This document shows positions 9,304 to 21,600 of a stretch of 64,000 nucleotides of DNA, in pieces (position 1 is the stretch's first letter; every line of letters starts with the position of its first letter). The notes beneath the pieces were generated by a model, which worked only from the letters and a program-made list of their open reading frames with translations, was not told the origin of the DNA and ran no database searches. The position numbers were made by a program, and so were the translations under genes. Origin of the DNA: Promicromonospora sp049532985 (GTDB lineage Bacteria > Actinomycetota > Actinomycetes > Actinomycetales > Cellulomonadaceae); assembly GCF_049532985.1 (NCBI RefSeq), contig NZ_CP186693.1, forward strand, positions 4,216,001-4,280,000. The letters run 5' to 3'.

Positions 9304-12300
9304 TTACCCGTTCCACCAGTTGGTGACCCCGTACTCCTTGCCGTCGATCAGGACCCGGACTGGTACACCGGGGTGCCCGAAGAAGCAGTCGAGCTGGACG
9401 GAACCGTTGGCCGGGAAGTTGTAGGACTTCCTGGAGCTGCTCTCCCAGGTCCTGGCGTGGTTGATGATGTCGTGCCAGCCCTTGATCTCCGGCGTGTCCT
9501 CCGCCCAGCACGCGACCGAGTGGCTACCCGCGTCGAAGTCCGTCACCTTCACCAGGTAGTACGCGCACGAGGCGTGCGAGCACTGGTTGTTGTCGATGCG
9601 GCTGCCGTGCGTGACCGTGGCGGTCGGGTTGGGCTTCGCGTCCGACGTGGCCGAGGCGCACTTGCTCGCCTTCTGCCCCTCCGAGTCCGTCACCGTGACA
9701 CACGCTTCCCGGGTCTGGCTGTAGCCCGCCGACGCCGACTGCGTGCCGCTCTTCTGGGTGCTCGTGATCGCGCCGGTCACCGCCACCGTCGTGGGCCGGC
9801 CGTTAGTGGCCGTGGCGTCCCACGTGAACGTGACCTTCTGGTCGCCACCGCTCGCGCTGATCGACGGCGTGGGCGGCGGGCCGTACGGCGTCACCGAGTT
9901 CGACGCGGCCGACCAGTCGGAGCAGATGTAGGCGTTGCACGCGCGCACCTGGAACGTGTAGGCGGTGCCGTTGGTCAGAGGGCTGTACCGATAGGTGTAG
10001 CTGGAGTTCCCGGCCTGCCCGCTGTCCTGCGCACCGGCCCCGTTCGCCTGGACCTGGTAGTAACCGCCCGTGCCGCGGAACGCTCCGATACCTCGCCAGT
10101 CCACCAGGGCGTTGGCGTTGGTGTTGTTGTCCTGTCGTGCCGTCGGGGTACCCGGCGTGTCCGGCGTGCCATAGGGCACCACCGCGTTCGACTGCGCGCT
10201 GACCGGGGACTTGCCCGCCTTGTTCTCGGCCTGGACCGTGTAGGTGTAGGTCGAGTCGGTGCTCAGGTCCTGGATGACCTTCTCGGTACCCGTCACGGTC
10301 AGGGTGCGGGTCTTGGCGCCGTCCTTGTACTCCGCGAGGTAGTACTGCTTGACCGCGTCACCGTTGTTCGCCGGAGCGGTCCACTTGACCGTGATCTGGC
10401 CGCCCACGGCCGTGTTGACCCGCGTGGCCGTCGGGGCCGCGGGCTGCGCCGGGGGTGCCGCCGGGGTCTCCGGCGCGGACGGGTCGCTCCACTCCGAGGG
10501 GTCGGGCGCCTTGTTCTTGGCCTGGACCGACACGGTGTACGCCGTGCCGTTCTCCAGACCCGTCCACGTGATCGGGCTGCCCGCGACGCACGTCTTCTGG
10601 GTCACGCCGTCGGTCGGGGCCGGGCTGATCTCCAGGTTGACGCACTCGATCGGCGAGCGGTCCGTGTAGCTCCGGTTGGTCCAGCTCACGGTGAGCTCCT
10701 GGTTGCCGAACTCGAGGCTCGGCGGGGCGGGCTTGTCCGGCTTCTCGTCCGGACGCGCCTCCCGGGAGGCCGGGGACGGCTCGGAGTCGCCGACGTCGTT
10801 CGTCGCCACCACCGTGAACCGGTACTTCACGTTGTTCTGCAGGCCGTCGAAGGTGCAGGTGGTCGTGGCACACGCGTGCTCCTGCCCGTTCTGGGTGCGC
10901 AGCGTGTAGCCGGTGATGTCCGAGCCGTTGTTGTTCGGCTGGTCCCAGCTCAGCACCACGGTCTCCGAGCGCACCTCCTCGACCCGCGGCGCGCGCGGCG
11001 GCTCGGGCCGGCCGAGCACCGTGAGCTTCAGCGTGCCGTCGACCTGGCGGTCCGGGTCCTTCGTCGCGTCCTGGACCGAGTAGCGCACCATCATCACGCC
11101 GTGGAAGTCGGGGTCCGGCGTCGCCACCACCTCGGAGTCGGTGAACGACACGTCCCCCACACCGGTCTCGACCACCGCGCCGGTCACGGTCAGCGGCTCG
11201 CCCGGGAACGGGTTGGTGTCGTTGGCGAGCACGTCCACGGACGTGGGCTCGCCCTGGTGCGCGTCCGGCACCTCGTCCGGCGTGGTCTGCACCAGCGGCC
11301 GGGTCGAGCCCACCACACGGACGGTGAGCTGGGCCTCGACGGGCGGGTTCCACCCGTCAGCCACGGTGAAGGGCACGGACTGGCTGGTGCCCTTGGGGAC
11401 CGACGGCTCCACCTGGGCGGAGACGGCGCTGCCCGCGACGGTCGCGGTGATGCCCTCGACACCCGCGATCTCGTACGTCAGGTCGTCCTTGTCCGGGTCC
11501 TTGACGTACCGGGACAGGTCCACGGTCGCCTCCTCCCCGGCGGCGACCTCCAGCACCGGCGTGCCGCTCACCTTCGGCGGCATGTTCTTGGCCGGGGTCA
11601 CGTCGATCGGGAGCTTCAGCACCGCGGTCAGGCCGTCGGGGTCGTCCGGTCCCGAGCCGTCGGTCACCTCGAACGTCACCGAGGCCGCACCCGCGTAGTC
11701 CTTGGCGGACGTGTACACGACGGTGTCGTAGTCCTCGACGGAGACGGAGCCCTCCAGGGCCTTGACCGTCTTCTCCTCGGTGATGCGCGGCTCCCGGTCC
11801 TCACGGACCACCACGTACTCGGCCAGGTCGATGGTCAGCGGCTCACCGGTGGTCGCCTTGAGCGGCTCCAGACCCGGCTTCACGTGCGGGCGGGACTGGT
11901 CGCCCGGCACCCGCACGAACGCCTTGGCCTCCAGGCCGTCCATGTCCGTCACCGTGTAGGTGATGACCTGCGCGCTCTCGGTGAGCTGGATCTCGAGCTG
12001 CTTCTCGTCGGTGACGCGCACGCCCTCCAGGCCCTCGTCCACCGAGACCTCCAGGTCGGCGGCGACACCGTCGGGGTCCACGTCGTTCGCCAGCACGTTC
12101 ACGGTCACGCTGGACGAGCCCTGCACGTCGTCGGCCGTGACCACGTCGTCCTGGGCCACGGGCCGCAGCAGGGGCGCGTTGCGGTCCACGTTCACCGTGA
12201 TGGCCCCGCTCGCGCGGGCCTTGAAGGTGTCCTGGATGCCGTAGTAGAAGGAGTAGGCCCCCTCCTCCTCCGGCGCGGTCAGCACCACGTCGTCCTCGAC

Positions 12301-15300
12301 CGCCTTCGGGTCGACGCCGATCTCCTCGGTGCCCTCGAAACCCTTGGTGTACAGGCCGATCTCGTCGCCGTCCGGGTCGGTGTCGTTCTCCAGCGCCTGG
12401 ATCGCCACGGTGCGGCCTGGGCGAACCGTCGTCTGGTCGTCCTCGGCCTGCGGCGGCTGGTTCGTGGCCGGCTTGGGGGCGATGCCGACGCGGACCAGGC
12501 CCTCGGCGGGTGCGCCGCGGGTGTCGGCGACCTGGTAGGTGAACGTGTCCAGGCCCGCCTCGTCCGACGCCTTGTAGTCGATGAACCCGTCCACGATGGT
12601 GGCCGTGCCCTTGCTCGGCGCGCCCGAGATGGAGCTCAGCGTGACGTAGTCGCCGTCGGGGTCGGTGCCGTCCAGCGGCAGCGGGATGCGCACCACGCCC
12701 TCGGCCAGCACACGGGCCTCGATGTCCGGGAGCTGCGGGGCGGTGTTGGACTCCTCGTCCACGATGTTGATCGTGACCTGGGCGGAGTCCTTCTGGCCGT
12801 TGGAGTCCACGACCTCGTACACGGCGTGCACGGTGCCGGCCTCGTCGCCCGCACGGAACCGCACGGTGTCCTCGGAGACGAACGCCTCGCCCGCGCTGGC
12901 CGGCGGGGCCTCCTGCAGCTCGTCGTTGAGGGTGAGCTCCAGCCCGTCGGGGTGCGTGTCGTTCTTCAGCACCGGGATCGTCACCACGTCACCCGTGTGG
13001 ACGGTCGCGGCGTCCGGGCCGGCCTCCGGCGGGCGCAGCTGCGCCGGCGCCGGGATCGGCACCACCCGCACCTGACCGGTCGCGGTGCCGCTGCCGTTGC
13101 CCACGGTGTAGTCGATGGTCATCGGCCCGTCGAGCCGCTTGACCTCCGAGACCTTGAGCACCTGGTGGTTGAGCACCGCAACCTTCACCGGGGAGTTGTC
13201 CGGCACCTCGACGCCCTGCACCACGAGCACGCCGCCGGCGGGGTCGGTGTCGTTGGCCAGCACGTCCACCAGGGCGGTCCCACCGGTGGGCAGCAGCACC
13301 TGGTCGGACACCGCCACCGGCACGCCCCCCTGCTCCGGCGGCGTCACGACGTCCACGCGGACCAGGCCCGTCACCGGCTTGGGGCCGTCGGTGATCTGGT
13401 AGGTCACGTCGTAGGAGCCGGGCTGGTCGCTGAGGAACTTGAAGGTCCCCGCGGTCGCGTTCGTCGTGATCTCGGCGTTCTGCTGCTCGGTGACGCTCGT
13501 CAGCCGCAGCTTGTCGCCGTTGGGGTCGTAGTCGTTCTTCAGCGGCTCGACCGTGACCGGCTCGCCCGCCAGGACGGTCACGTGGTCCTGGACCGCGATC
13601 GGCGCCACGTTGCTCGCGACCACGTCGATCTGGAGCTTGCCCTCCACGGGCATGTTGAAGGAGTCGGACACGGTCACGTCGACGACCTTGCGGCCCACCG
13701 TGGTGCCGCCGTCGCGGAACTCGATGGTGCCGTCGGGCCGGAACCGGACCTCGTCCAGCGGGTCGGCGGTGGAGGCGTTGGACAGGAACAGGTCGTCGCC
13801 GTCCGGGTCCTTGAAGTAGGGCAGCACCTTGATGACGCCCAGGCCGCCCTGCCCCACGCGGAGCACCGGCTCGCCCGACTGGACGGGCGCGTTGTTCTCC
13901 TCCAGCGGCACCACGTTCACCTTCACGGAGGCCGTGGCGGTGCCGTTCTCGCGGCCGTCGTCGACCTGGTAGTCGAACGACGTGGTGCCGGTCGCGTCGG
14001 CGGGGACGTTCGCCTGCAGCGCCGCGCCGTCCAGGACCCGGTCGACGGTGGCGCCACCGTTGACCTCGCCCTCGACCGAGACCGTCATGACGTCGCCGTC
14101 CGGGTCCATGTCGTTGCCCAGCACGTTCAGCACCGTCGTGCGGCCCGGGCGCACCCCGATCTCGTCGTCCTTGGGCTTGGGCGCCCGGTTGGGCTTGCTG
14201 CGGTCCGCGACGAACTGGTCCACCTGCTCCGGCGTCGTGTCCTCCGACTCCGTCTTCTCGCCCTCGGCGTCCTCGGGCATCTTGAGGTCCCAGTCGTCCA
14301 CCTTCTGGAAGTCGTCGGCGGCCATCCACAGGGTGCCGTCGGCGACGTCGTTCAGGACGATCAGGTTCCGGTTCACGCGGTAGACCAGCGTCGCGGCGGC
14401 GTCCACGCCCTCCAGCACCTGGTCGACGTCGTTGTCCGGTCCCGGGCAGTCCCGCACCACCTGGCCCGAGCCCGACCAGGCGCCGTAGACGCACTCCCCG
14501 AGCTGGACCGGCGCCGACGGGTTGCCCGAGGCCGTGCGCTTCGTGGCGTCCCCGCCGCCCAGCGGCTGCGACACCAGGCCGGACGACGTCGCCACCACGA
14601 CCACGTCGGACTCGCCCGACGGCTGCTGCAGCATGGCCTGGGCGCCGTCCACCGTGACGGTGTCCCCGCCGGGCAGCACGAGCGTCGCGCTCGACTGGTC
14701 CAGCACGACCGGCTGGTCGCCCACCGCGGAGACCTGCACCTCGGCGCCCGGGGACAGGTCCAGGTCGGACTCGTCGACGTCGCCGGCCACGCCCTGCGTG
14801 CTCGTGGGGACCGTGTAGAGCGTGCCGTCGGACGGGACCGCCAGGTACACGGTGCCGTCCTTGCCCACCGTGATCGCGCCGCCGGGACCCGCCTTGACGG
14901 TGGGCTTCATCTTCTTCTCGTCGAACGCCGCCGAGTCGAAGGGCAGCACCCAGGCGTTGCCCGACTCCGGGTCGTACACGGCGGTGGTCGCGGCGCCCGC
15001 GGCCACCTTGGCGCCGGCAGGGAACTTCATCGTCGCGTCCAGCGAGAGCAGGGCAGGGTTCACCGGGCTCGCGGACGAGTCACCCACGTTGTCGAACAGC
15101 ACCCGCTGCGCGTCCTGCTCCACGTCGAAGCTCGTCGAGCTCGCCTGGAGGTAGCCGTCCAGCGCCTTGGCCTCGTAGTTGAACCGGCCCAGCTTGCCCG
15201 AGGCGGTCTGCGTGACCCAGACGCCGGAGTCGTTGAGCTCGACGTCGGCCGTCGCCTCCCCCTCGTAGAGGAGCGCGAACCCGACCAGCCCCGCACCGAA

Positions 15301-15366
15301 GAGGGTCACCGCACCGATCGACGCCACGGACCGGCGGTTCTCCAACACGCGCGAGACAAAGCTCAT
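9304..15366 (-). CDS. Giant N-anchored surface protein 1 (Ig-like repeats, FN3 domains, four-Cys tip)
   Basis: 2,020 residues. RVLENRR precedes a membrane helix at about 14-35. Arg before the helix and no cleavage site suggest a signal anchor with the C-terminus outside. Residues 40-370 are a beta-rich head with Cys in a CVYGAWSGSGQVVRDC segment. Residues 395-1450 are about ten Ig/cadherin-like units marked by ND(T/M)DPDGD. Residues 1453-1910 hold about five FN3 domains. The tip (1915-2020) has C1929, C1934, C1953 and C1994 and ends in VTNWWNG. No LPXTG motif is present. Two paralogues lie directly upstream. The position before MoxR, DUF58 and transglutaminase-fold genes matches fn3 of the Bifidobacterium PFNA cluster. 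Expected role: cell-surface fibre or adhesin, ligand unknown. Confidence 0.9.
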   Translation of the reverse strand: MSFVSRVLENRRSVASIGAVTLFGAGLVGFALLYEGEATADVELNDSGVWVTQTASGKLGRFNYEAKALDGYLQASSTSFDVEQDAQRVLFDNVGDSSASPVNPALLSLDATMKFPAGAKVAAGAATTAVYDPESGNAWVLPFDSAAFDEKKMKPTVKAGPGGAITVGKDGTVYLAVPSDGTLYTVPTSTQGVAGDVDESDLDLSPGAEVQVSAVGDQPVVLDQSSATLVLPGGDTVTVDGAQAMLQQPSGESDVVVVATSSGLVSQPLGGGDATKRTASGNPSAPVQLGECVYGAWSGSGQVVRDCPGPDNDVDQVLEGVDAAATLVYRVNRNLIVLNDVADGTLWMAADDFQKVDDWDLKMPEDAEGEKTESEDTTPEQVDQFVADRSKPNRAPKPKDDEIGVRPGRTTVLNVLGNDMDPDGDVMTVSVEGEVNGGATVDRVLDGAALQANVPADATGTTSFDYQVDDGRENGTATASVKVNVVPLEENNAPVQSGEPVLRVGQGGLGVIKVLPYFKDPDGDDLFLSNASTADPLDEVRFRPDGTIEFRDGGTTVGRKVVDVTVSDSFNMPVEGKLQIDVVASNVAPIAVQDHVTVLAGEPVTVEPLKNDYDPNGDKLRLTSVTEQQNAEITTNATAGTFKFLSDQPGSYDVTYQITDGPKPVTGLVRVDVVTPPEQGGVPVAVSDQVLLPTGGTALVDVLANDTDPAGGVLVVQGVEVPDNSPVKVAVLNHQVLKVSEVKRLDGPMTIDYTVGNGSGTATGQVRVVPIPAPAQLRPPEAGPDAATVHTGDVVTIPVLKNDTHPDGLELTLNDELQEAPPASAGEAFVSEDTVRFRAGDEAGTVHAVYEVVDSNGQKDSAQVTINIVDEESNTAPQLPDIEARVLAEGVVRIPLPLDGTDPDGDYVTLSSISGAPSKGTATIVDGFIDYKASDEAGLDTFTYQVADTRGAPAEGLVRVGIAPKPATNQPPQAEDDQTTVRPGRTVAIQALENDTDPDGDEIGLYTKGFEGTEEIGVDPKAVEDDVVLTAPEEEGAYSFYYGIQDTFKARASGAITVNVDRNAPLLRPVAQDDVVTADDVQGSSSVTVNVLANDVDPDGVAADLEVSVDEGLEGVRVTDEKQLEIQLTESAQVITYTVTDMDGLEAKAFVRVPGDQSRPHVKPGLEPLKATTGEPLTIDLAEYVVVREDREPRITEEKTVKALEGSVSVEDYDTVVYTSAKDYAGAASVTFEVTDGSGPDDPDGLTAVLKLPIDVTPAKNMPPKVSGTPVLEVAAGEEATVDLSRYVKDPDKDDLTYEIAGVEGITATVAGSAVSAQVEPSVPKGTSQSVPFTVADGWNPPVEAQLTVRVVGSTRPLVQTTPDEVPDAHQGEPTSVDVLANDTNPFPGEPLTVTGAVVETGVGDVSFTDSEVVATPDPDFHGVMMVRYSVQDATKDPDRQVDGTLKLTVLGRPEPPRAPRVEEVRSETVVLSWDQPNNNGSDITGYTLRTQNGQEHACATTTCTFDGLQNNVKYRFTVVATNDVGDSEPSPASREARPDEKPDKPAPPSLEFGNQELTVSWTNRSYTDRSPIECVNLEISPAPTDGVTQKTCVAGSPITWTGLENGTAYTVSVQAKNKAPDPSEWSDPSAPETPAAPPAQPAAPTATRVNTAVGGQITVKWTAPANNGDAVKQYYLAEYKDGAKTRTLTVTGTEKVIQDLSTDSTYTYTVQAENKAGKSPVSAQSNAVVPYGTPDTPGTPTARQDNNTNANALVDWRGIGAFRGTGGYYQVQANGAGAQDSGQAGNSSYTYRYSPLTNGTAYTFQVRACNAYICSDWSAASNSVTPYGPPPTPSISASGGDQKVTFTWDATATNGRPTTVAVTGAITSTQKSGTQSASAGYSQTREACVTVTDSEGQKASKCASATSDAKPNPTATVTHGSRIDNNQCSHASCAYYLVKVTDFDAGSHSVACWAEDTPEIKGWHDIINHARTWESSSRKSYNFPANGSVQLDCFFGHPGVPVRVLIDGKEYGVTNWWNG

Positions 15367-15692
15367 GCGCCCCTCCTCGATTCATTGCTCCAGCGAAGAT
15401 TCCCGCCCGGACGACACACGGGCACGACGGAAGCACCCTACCGGGGCAGGGGGTGAATCGTCCCGCAGTTTCCCTGGGGAGGACTACCCATGCCGCCGGT
15501 CCGGATTGTAGGGGTCTGCATGCTAGCCGGGGACGCTTTTGCACCATCCTGCAAACGGTCTGACGCGTGGTCGGCACTCTCCTGCGGGGTCGGCACTTTG
15601 CCTCGAGGTCGGTCCAGGCCTGGACCGACCTCGAGGCAAAGTGCCGACCTCCCTCAGGAAGGTGCCGACCTGGGCGCGAGGCCTCGCCCAGG
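15367..15692 (-). other. Intergenic region between giant genes 1 and 2
   Basis: 326 bases without a gene. The right part holds the long palindrome at 15588-15649. The left part is the leader of giant gene 1: a TAGGGT -10 candidate on the minus strand (15435-15440) about 70 bases from the ATG, and a strong GAGGAGGGG ribosome site next to the ATG at 15366. Each giant gene therefore seems to have its own promoter. Confidence 0.5.
15588..15649 (-). repeat. Perfect 62-base palindrome (family copy A), probable terminator of giant gene 2
   Basis: Arms 15588-15618 and 15619-15649 are exact reverse complements with no loop. Imperfect outer arms extend it to 15569-15670. It lies 43 bases after the stop of giant gene 2. 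The arm contains CTTTGCCTCGAGGTCGG, also present in the palindrome at 47841-47908, so it is a dispersed element and not only a terminator. Confidence 0.8.
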
Positions 15693-18600
15693 TCAGGGGT
15701 TGACGTTCGCCCTGTTCCACAGGATGCGGTTGGAGTCGGCGAGGTTGCCCTCCTCCGTCTCCAGCCACGTGTACTCGCCCTGGTACTGGTGCATGCAGTC
15801 CGTCCGCCCGGACCAGTTGCCGTTGGCGTCCGTCCGCGTGGGCACGCCGGCGACCTCGCCCCACCACTCGCCCATCTCCCACCGCGGGAAGTAGACCTGA
15901 CCTGCGGAGTCGTGCTCGGTGGACAGGCACCGGTAGTGGAACACCGTGTTGGGCTCCCAGCCGCTGACCGTCAGGTTGAGCCACTTGCACCACGTGTTGG
16001 GGCTCTGGTGGCAGCCCTCGGCCGAGCCTCCGCCGAACACCCCGCCCACGCTGATCGACACCGACGCGTTCGCCGGGTTGGGCAGCGTGCGCCCGCTCCC
16101 GGCGGCGTTCGCACCCCAGCCCGCGGCGTTGTGCGCCTGGACGTCGATCGTGTAGGTCGTGCTGTACGCGCCGCCGGCGTCCGCCGTGCCGCCCGAGGCC
16201 GGCAGCGACTGCCAGCCGCCGCCGTTGATCCGGTACCGCATGGCGTCGATGGCGCGGCCGCCGTTGCTGCCCGGGGTCATCGTGAAGCGCACCGTCTGGG
16301 AGTTGACCGTCGAGGCGGTGACGTTCGGCGCCCCCGGCGTCGTGTAGGGCGTGACGCCGTTCGAGCTCGTGGTCCACGCCGAGCAGGTGTACTGGTTGCA
16401 GGCCCGCACCTGGAACCGGTACTCCGTGCCGTTGCTCAGGCCCGTGACGGTGTACGGCGACGTCGCGGTCCGCGCCGCCACGCCGTTGCCCTGCAGCTCG
16501 TACCGGTGCGCCGGGCCGCGGAAGGCATCGGAGGCGATGCCGCTCCACCGCACGGTCGCCTGCTCGCTCGTGGTGCTGCCCAGCTCCGCCGTCGGCGTGC
16601 CCGGCACCTGCGGCTGGCCGTACGGCACCTGCTCGGGCGACCGGTCGCTGGCGGGCGACTTCCCGGCCTTGTTCTCCGCGGTGACGGCGAACGTGTAGGA
16701 CGCCTCCGGGGACAGCCCCGAGACCACCCGCGACGTACCCGTGACGGTCTGGGTCTCCTTCATGGCGCCGTTCTCGTACACGTCGAGGTGATAGCGCGCC
16801 ACCGGGTCGCCGTTGTTCGCCGGCTCCGTCCACGAGACCGTGATCTGGCCGCCGAGGGCGTTGTCCACCCGCTGGGCGGTGGGCGCCGCGGGCTGGGCGG
16901 GCGGCGCCGCCGGCACCTCCGGCGCGGACGCGTCGCTCCAGTCCGAGGGGTCGGGGGCGTCGTTCACGGCCTGCACCATGACGGTGTACGCCGTGCCGTT
17001 GGCCAGCCCGTCCCAGACGATCGAGGTGCCGGTGACGCACGTCTTCTGGATCACGCCGTCGGCCGGGGCCGGGCTGATCTCCAGGTTGACGCACTCGATC
17101 GGCGACCGGTCCGTGTAGACGCGGTTCTCCCAGGCGACGGTGAGCGACGAGTCGCCGAACGTCAGCGTCGGCGGCTCGGGCTTGTCGGGCTTCTCGTCGG
17201 GCCGCGCGTCCTCCGAGGGGGCCGACGGGTCGGACTCGCCCACCGCGTTGGTGGCCGTGACGGTGAAGTTGTAGACCACGTCGTTCTTCAGGCCCTTGAC
17301 CGTGCAGGTGGTCGACGGGCACGACGTGGTGTCGCCCTTGCCCGAGCGCGCGGTGTACCCCGTGATCTCCGCACCGTTGTCGGACGGCGCGTCCCACGAC
17401 AGCACGACGGTGCCCGACCGCACCTCGTCGACCCGCGGCGCCCGGGGCGCCTCCGGCCGGCCCAGCACGGTCAGCCGGACCGTGCCCTCGACCTCGCGGT
17501 CGGGGTCGCCGGTCGCGTCCGCCACGCGGTACCGCACCACCATGGTGCCCACGAAGCTGTCCGACGGCGTCACGACCACCCCGGAGCCCGACGGCTCCGC
17601 GAAGCCCCGGCCGGTCTCGACCACCGCGCTGACCACGGTGAGCGGCTCCTCGGGGAACGGGTTGGCGTCGTTGGCGAGCACGTCCACCGAGGTCTCCTCA
17701 CCCTGGTGGGCGTCGGTCACCTCGTCGGGGTTGGCCCGCGCCAGCGGGCGCGTGGACGCCACCACGGTGACCGCGAGCTCACCGGCGACGGGCGGGTGAC
17801 CGCCGTCCGACACGGTGTACGGGACCGTGAACCGGGTGCCCTTGGGCACCGCGGCCTGCGCCTGGGCCAGGACGGTGGCGCCCTCGGTGCCGAACGTGAT
17901 GCCCTCGGCCCCGCCGGTGACCTCGACGGTCAGCGGGTCGCCCTCGGGGTCCGTCACGATGCGCGACAGGTCGAGCGCCGCCTCCTCGCCCGCCGCGACC
18001 TCCAGCAGCGCGGTGCCCCGGATCTCCGGAGGCTGGTTGCGGCTCGCCCGGACGTCGATCGGCAGGGTGAGCACGGCGGTGCGACCCTCCGGGTCGTCGG
18101 GGCCGTCGCCGTCCGTCACCTCGAAGGTGACCGCCGCCCGGCCCACGTAGTCCTCGTCGGAGGTGTAGGTCAGCGTCGTGGGGCCCGTGACCTCACGGGT
18201 GCCCTCCACCGCCGCGACCTTCTCCTCGACCGTGAACCGCGGCTCGTGGCCGTCGGCCACCACCACGTGGTCCGTGATGTCGATCTCCAGGGTCTCGCCC
18301 GCGAACGTCCGGAGCGCCTCGACGGGCTGGCGCAGGTGGGGCAGCGAGCCGTCACGCGGCACGCGCAGGAACGCCTTGGCCTCCAGGCCGTCCAGGTCCG
18401 TGACCGTGTAGGTGAGCACCTGCGGGTCCTCCGTGAGCGCCACCGTGACCTCGCCGCCCTCGCCGAGCGTGACGCCCTCGGGGGTCTCGCCGCGCGCGTC
18501 GAGCACGGCGACCTCCAGGTCTGCGGCCACGCCGTCGGGGTCGGTGTCGTTGCGCAGCACGTCGACGGTCACCATGTCGGACGTGACGTCGGCGGGCAGC

Positions 18601-21600
18601 ACCACGTCGTCGCGGGCCACCGGGCGCAGCAGGGGCGCGTCGTCGGCCACCTCGACGGTGACCGAGCCCGTGGCACGGGCCGCGTACGTGTCCTCGATGC
18701 CGTAGTAGAAGGTGTGCGTGCCCTCGTCGTCCGGCGTGGTGACCACGATCATGTCGTCGGCCACCCGCGGGTCCAGGGCGTCCGCCCCCTCGAACGACCG
18801 GGGCACCAGGCCCACCTGGTCGCCGTCCGGGTCGGAGTCGTTCGCCAGCGCGTCCACCGCGACCTCGCGGCCCGGGCGCACGAGCGTCTCGTCGTCACCG
18901 GCCGTGGGCGGCTGGTTGGTGCCCGGCGGCCGCGCCACGCCCACGGCGACCGTGCCCTCCGCGGTGGCGCCGCGCGTGTCGGTCACGGAGTACCGGAACT
19001 CGTCGGCTCCGGCGGCGTCCCGCGACGCCTCGTACTCCAGGAAACCGTCGACGAGCCGGACCGTGCCCTTCGCGGGCGGCGAGGACAGGCCGTCCAGCGT
19101 GACGTGGTCGCCGTCCGGGTCGCTGCCGTCCAGGGGCAGCGTGATGCGGGTGACCGCGCCCGCGAGCACGCGCGCCGTCGTGTCCGGCGGCTGCGGCGCC
19201 GCGTTCTCCAGCGTGTCGGTCACGTTGATCGTGACCTGCGCCGAGTCCTTCTGGCCGTTGCTGTCCCGCACCTCGTAGACCAGGTGCTCGGTACCGGCCT
19301 CGGAACCCGCCCGGAAGCGCACCGTGTCCTCGGAGACGAACGCCTCGCCCGACTCCGGCTCCTCGACGAGGTCGGCCGCGAGCGTCAGCTCCAGCCCGTC
19401 CGGGTGGGCGTCGTTGCGCAGCACCGGAACCGTCACGATGTCCCCGGTGTGCACCGTCACCTCGTCGGCCGTCGCCTCCGGCGGGCGGAGCTCGGTGGGC
19501 GCGGCGATCGGCACCACCCGCACCTGGCCGACGGCGGACTGCGTGCCGTTCGAGGCGGTGTACCGCACCGTGACCGGCCGGTCGAGGCGCTCGGTCTCGG
19601 CGACGCGCAGCACGTGGTGGTCCAGCACCACGGCGGTCACGCCCGGGTCGGCCTCGACCGAGGACGCCACGAGCACGCCACCGGCCGGGTCCGTGTCGTT
19701 CGCGACCACGTCCACGAGCGCGGAGCCGCCCGCCGGGAGCAGCACGGTGTCGGCCACGACGACGGGCGGGCCGGCGGCGTCGGGCGGGGGCAGCACGTCG
19801 ATGCGCACCAGCCCCATGGTGGAGTCCGGACCGTCGCTGACCTGGTAGGTGATGTCGTAGCTGCCCGGCTCCTGGCTCACGAACCGGAACGTGCCCGCCG
19901 CGTAGTTCTCGGTGATGATCGCGGGCGCCTGCTCCGAGACGCTGACCAGCCGCAGGCGGTCGCCGTTCGGGTCGGTGTCGTTGCGCAGCGGCTCGACCGT
20001 GACCGGGTTGCCGGCCAGCACCGACACGTGGTCCGCCACGGCGACGGGCGGCTCCTGCGTGGCCACGACGTCGACCAGCAGGCGTCCCTCCCCCACCTGG
20101 TCCAGGCCGTCCGACACGGTGACGTCCACGATCTTGCGGCCCGTGGCGGTGCCGCCGTCCCGGAACTCGACGGTGCCGTCCGGGCGGAACCGCACCTCGT
20201 CCGCCGGGTCGGCGGTCGTGGCGCTCGACAGGACGAGGTCGTCGCCGTCCGGGTCGCGCCAGAACGGCAGCACCTTGATGGACGCGTCGCCGCCCTGCGC
20301 GACCCGCAGCACCGGCTCGCCCTTCGCCACGGGCGCCGCGTTCTCGCCGAGCGGCACCACGCGGACGCGCACCTTCGCGTCGGCGCTGCCGCCGCGCCCG
20401 TCGTCGACCGTGTAGGTGAACGTGGCGCTGCCCGTCGCCGTGGCGGGCACGTCCGCCTGCAGCGCCGCACCGTCGAGCACGCGGTCCACCGAGATGCCCG
20501 ACGCCGGCGCACCGCCCGCGCCGGCCTTCACCGACGCCGTCATGACGTCGCCGTCCGGGTCCATGTCGTTGCCCAGCACGTCGAGCACGGTCGTGCGCCC
20601 GGGCCGGACGCCCAGGGAGTCGTCCTCGGGTCGCGGCGCGCGGTTCGGCTTGTCACGCTCCGCGATGAACTGGTCCACCATCTCGGGCGTCGTCGTCTCC
20701 GACTCCGTCTTCTCGCCCTCGGCGTCCTCCGGCATCCTGAGATCCCAGTCGTCGACCTTCTCGAAGTCGTCCGCGGCCATCCACAGCGTGCCGTCGGCCA
20801 CGTCGTTCAGGACGATCACGTCGCGGTTCACGCGGTAGGCGAGCTCACCGTCGGCACCCTCCAGCCGCTGGTCCACGTCCTGGTCGGTGCCCGGGCAGTC
20901 GCGGACCACCTGACCGGTGCCCGACCACGCCCCGTACGTGCAGCCGCGAAGCTGCACGGGGGCCGCCGGGGTGCCCTCGGCCCGGCGGGTCGTCGCGTCC
21001 CCGCCGCGCAGCGGCTGCGTCACGAGCCCCTTCGGCGTCCCGACGACGACGGCGTCCGCCGCGTCCGACGGCTGCTGGAGCCGTGCCTCGGCGCCGTCGG
21101 CCAGGTCGACCACGTCGTCGCCGGGCAGCACCAGCGCGGAGGCCGTCCGGTCCAGCACCACCGGCTGGTCCCCGACCGCGGTGACCTCGATCTCGGCACC
21201 CTTGCCCACGCTCAGGTCCGACTCGGACACCTCGCCGGCGGCACCGGTCGCACCGGTCTCCACGGTGACGAGCCGGCCCTGCCCGGGCACCGCGACGAAC
21301 ACCGTGCCGTCCGTCGCCACCGCGAGCCGGGCGCCGGGGGCGAGCTCCGCCGTCGGCTCCAGGTCCGCCTCGCTGAACTGGGTGGCGCCGTCGAACGGGA
21401 GCACCCACAGGCGGCCGTCGTCCGGGTCCAGGACGGCGGCCGTGGAACCGCCCGAGGCCACGACCGCACCCGCCGGGACCGTCATCGTGCCCTCCAGCGC
21501 CAGGTGCGCCGGGTCGACGGGGTTCGCGGTGGCGGCGCCCTCGTCGGTCATCAGCACGCGGTACTCCGCCTGCTGCACGTCGAACGTCGAGGAACCGGAC

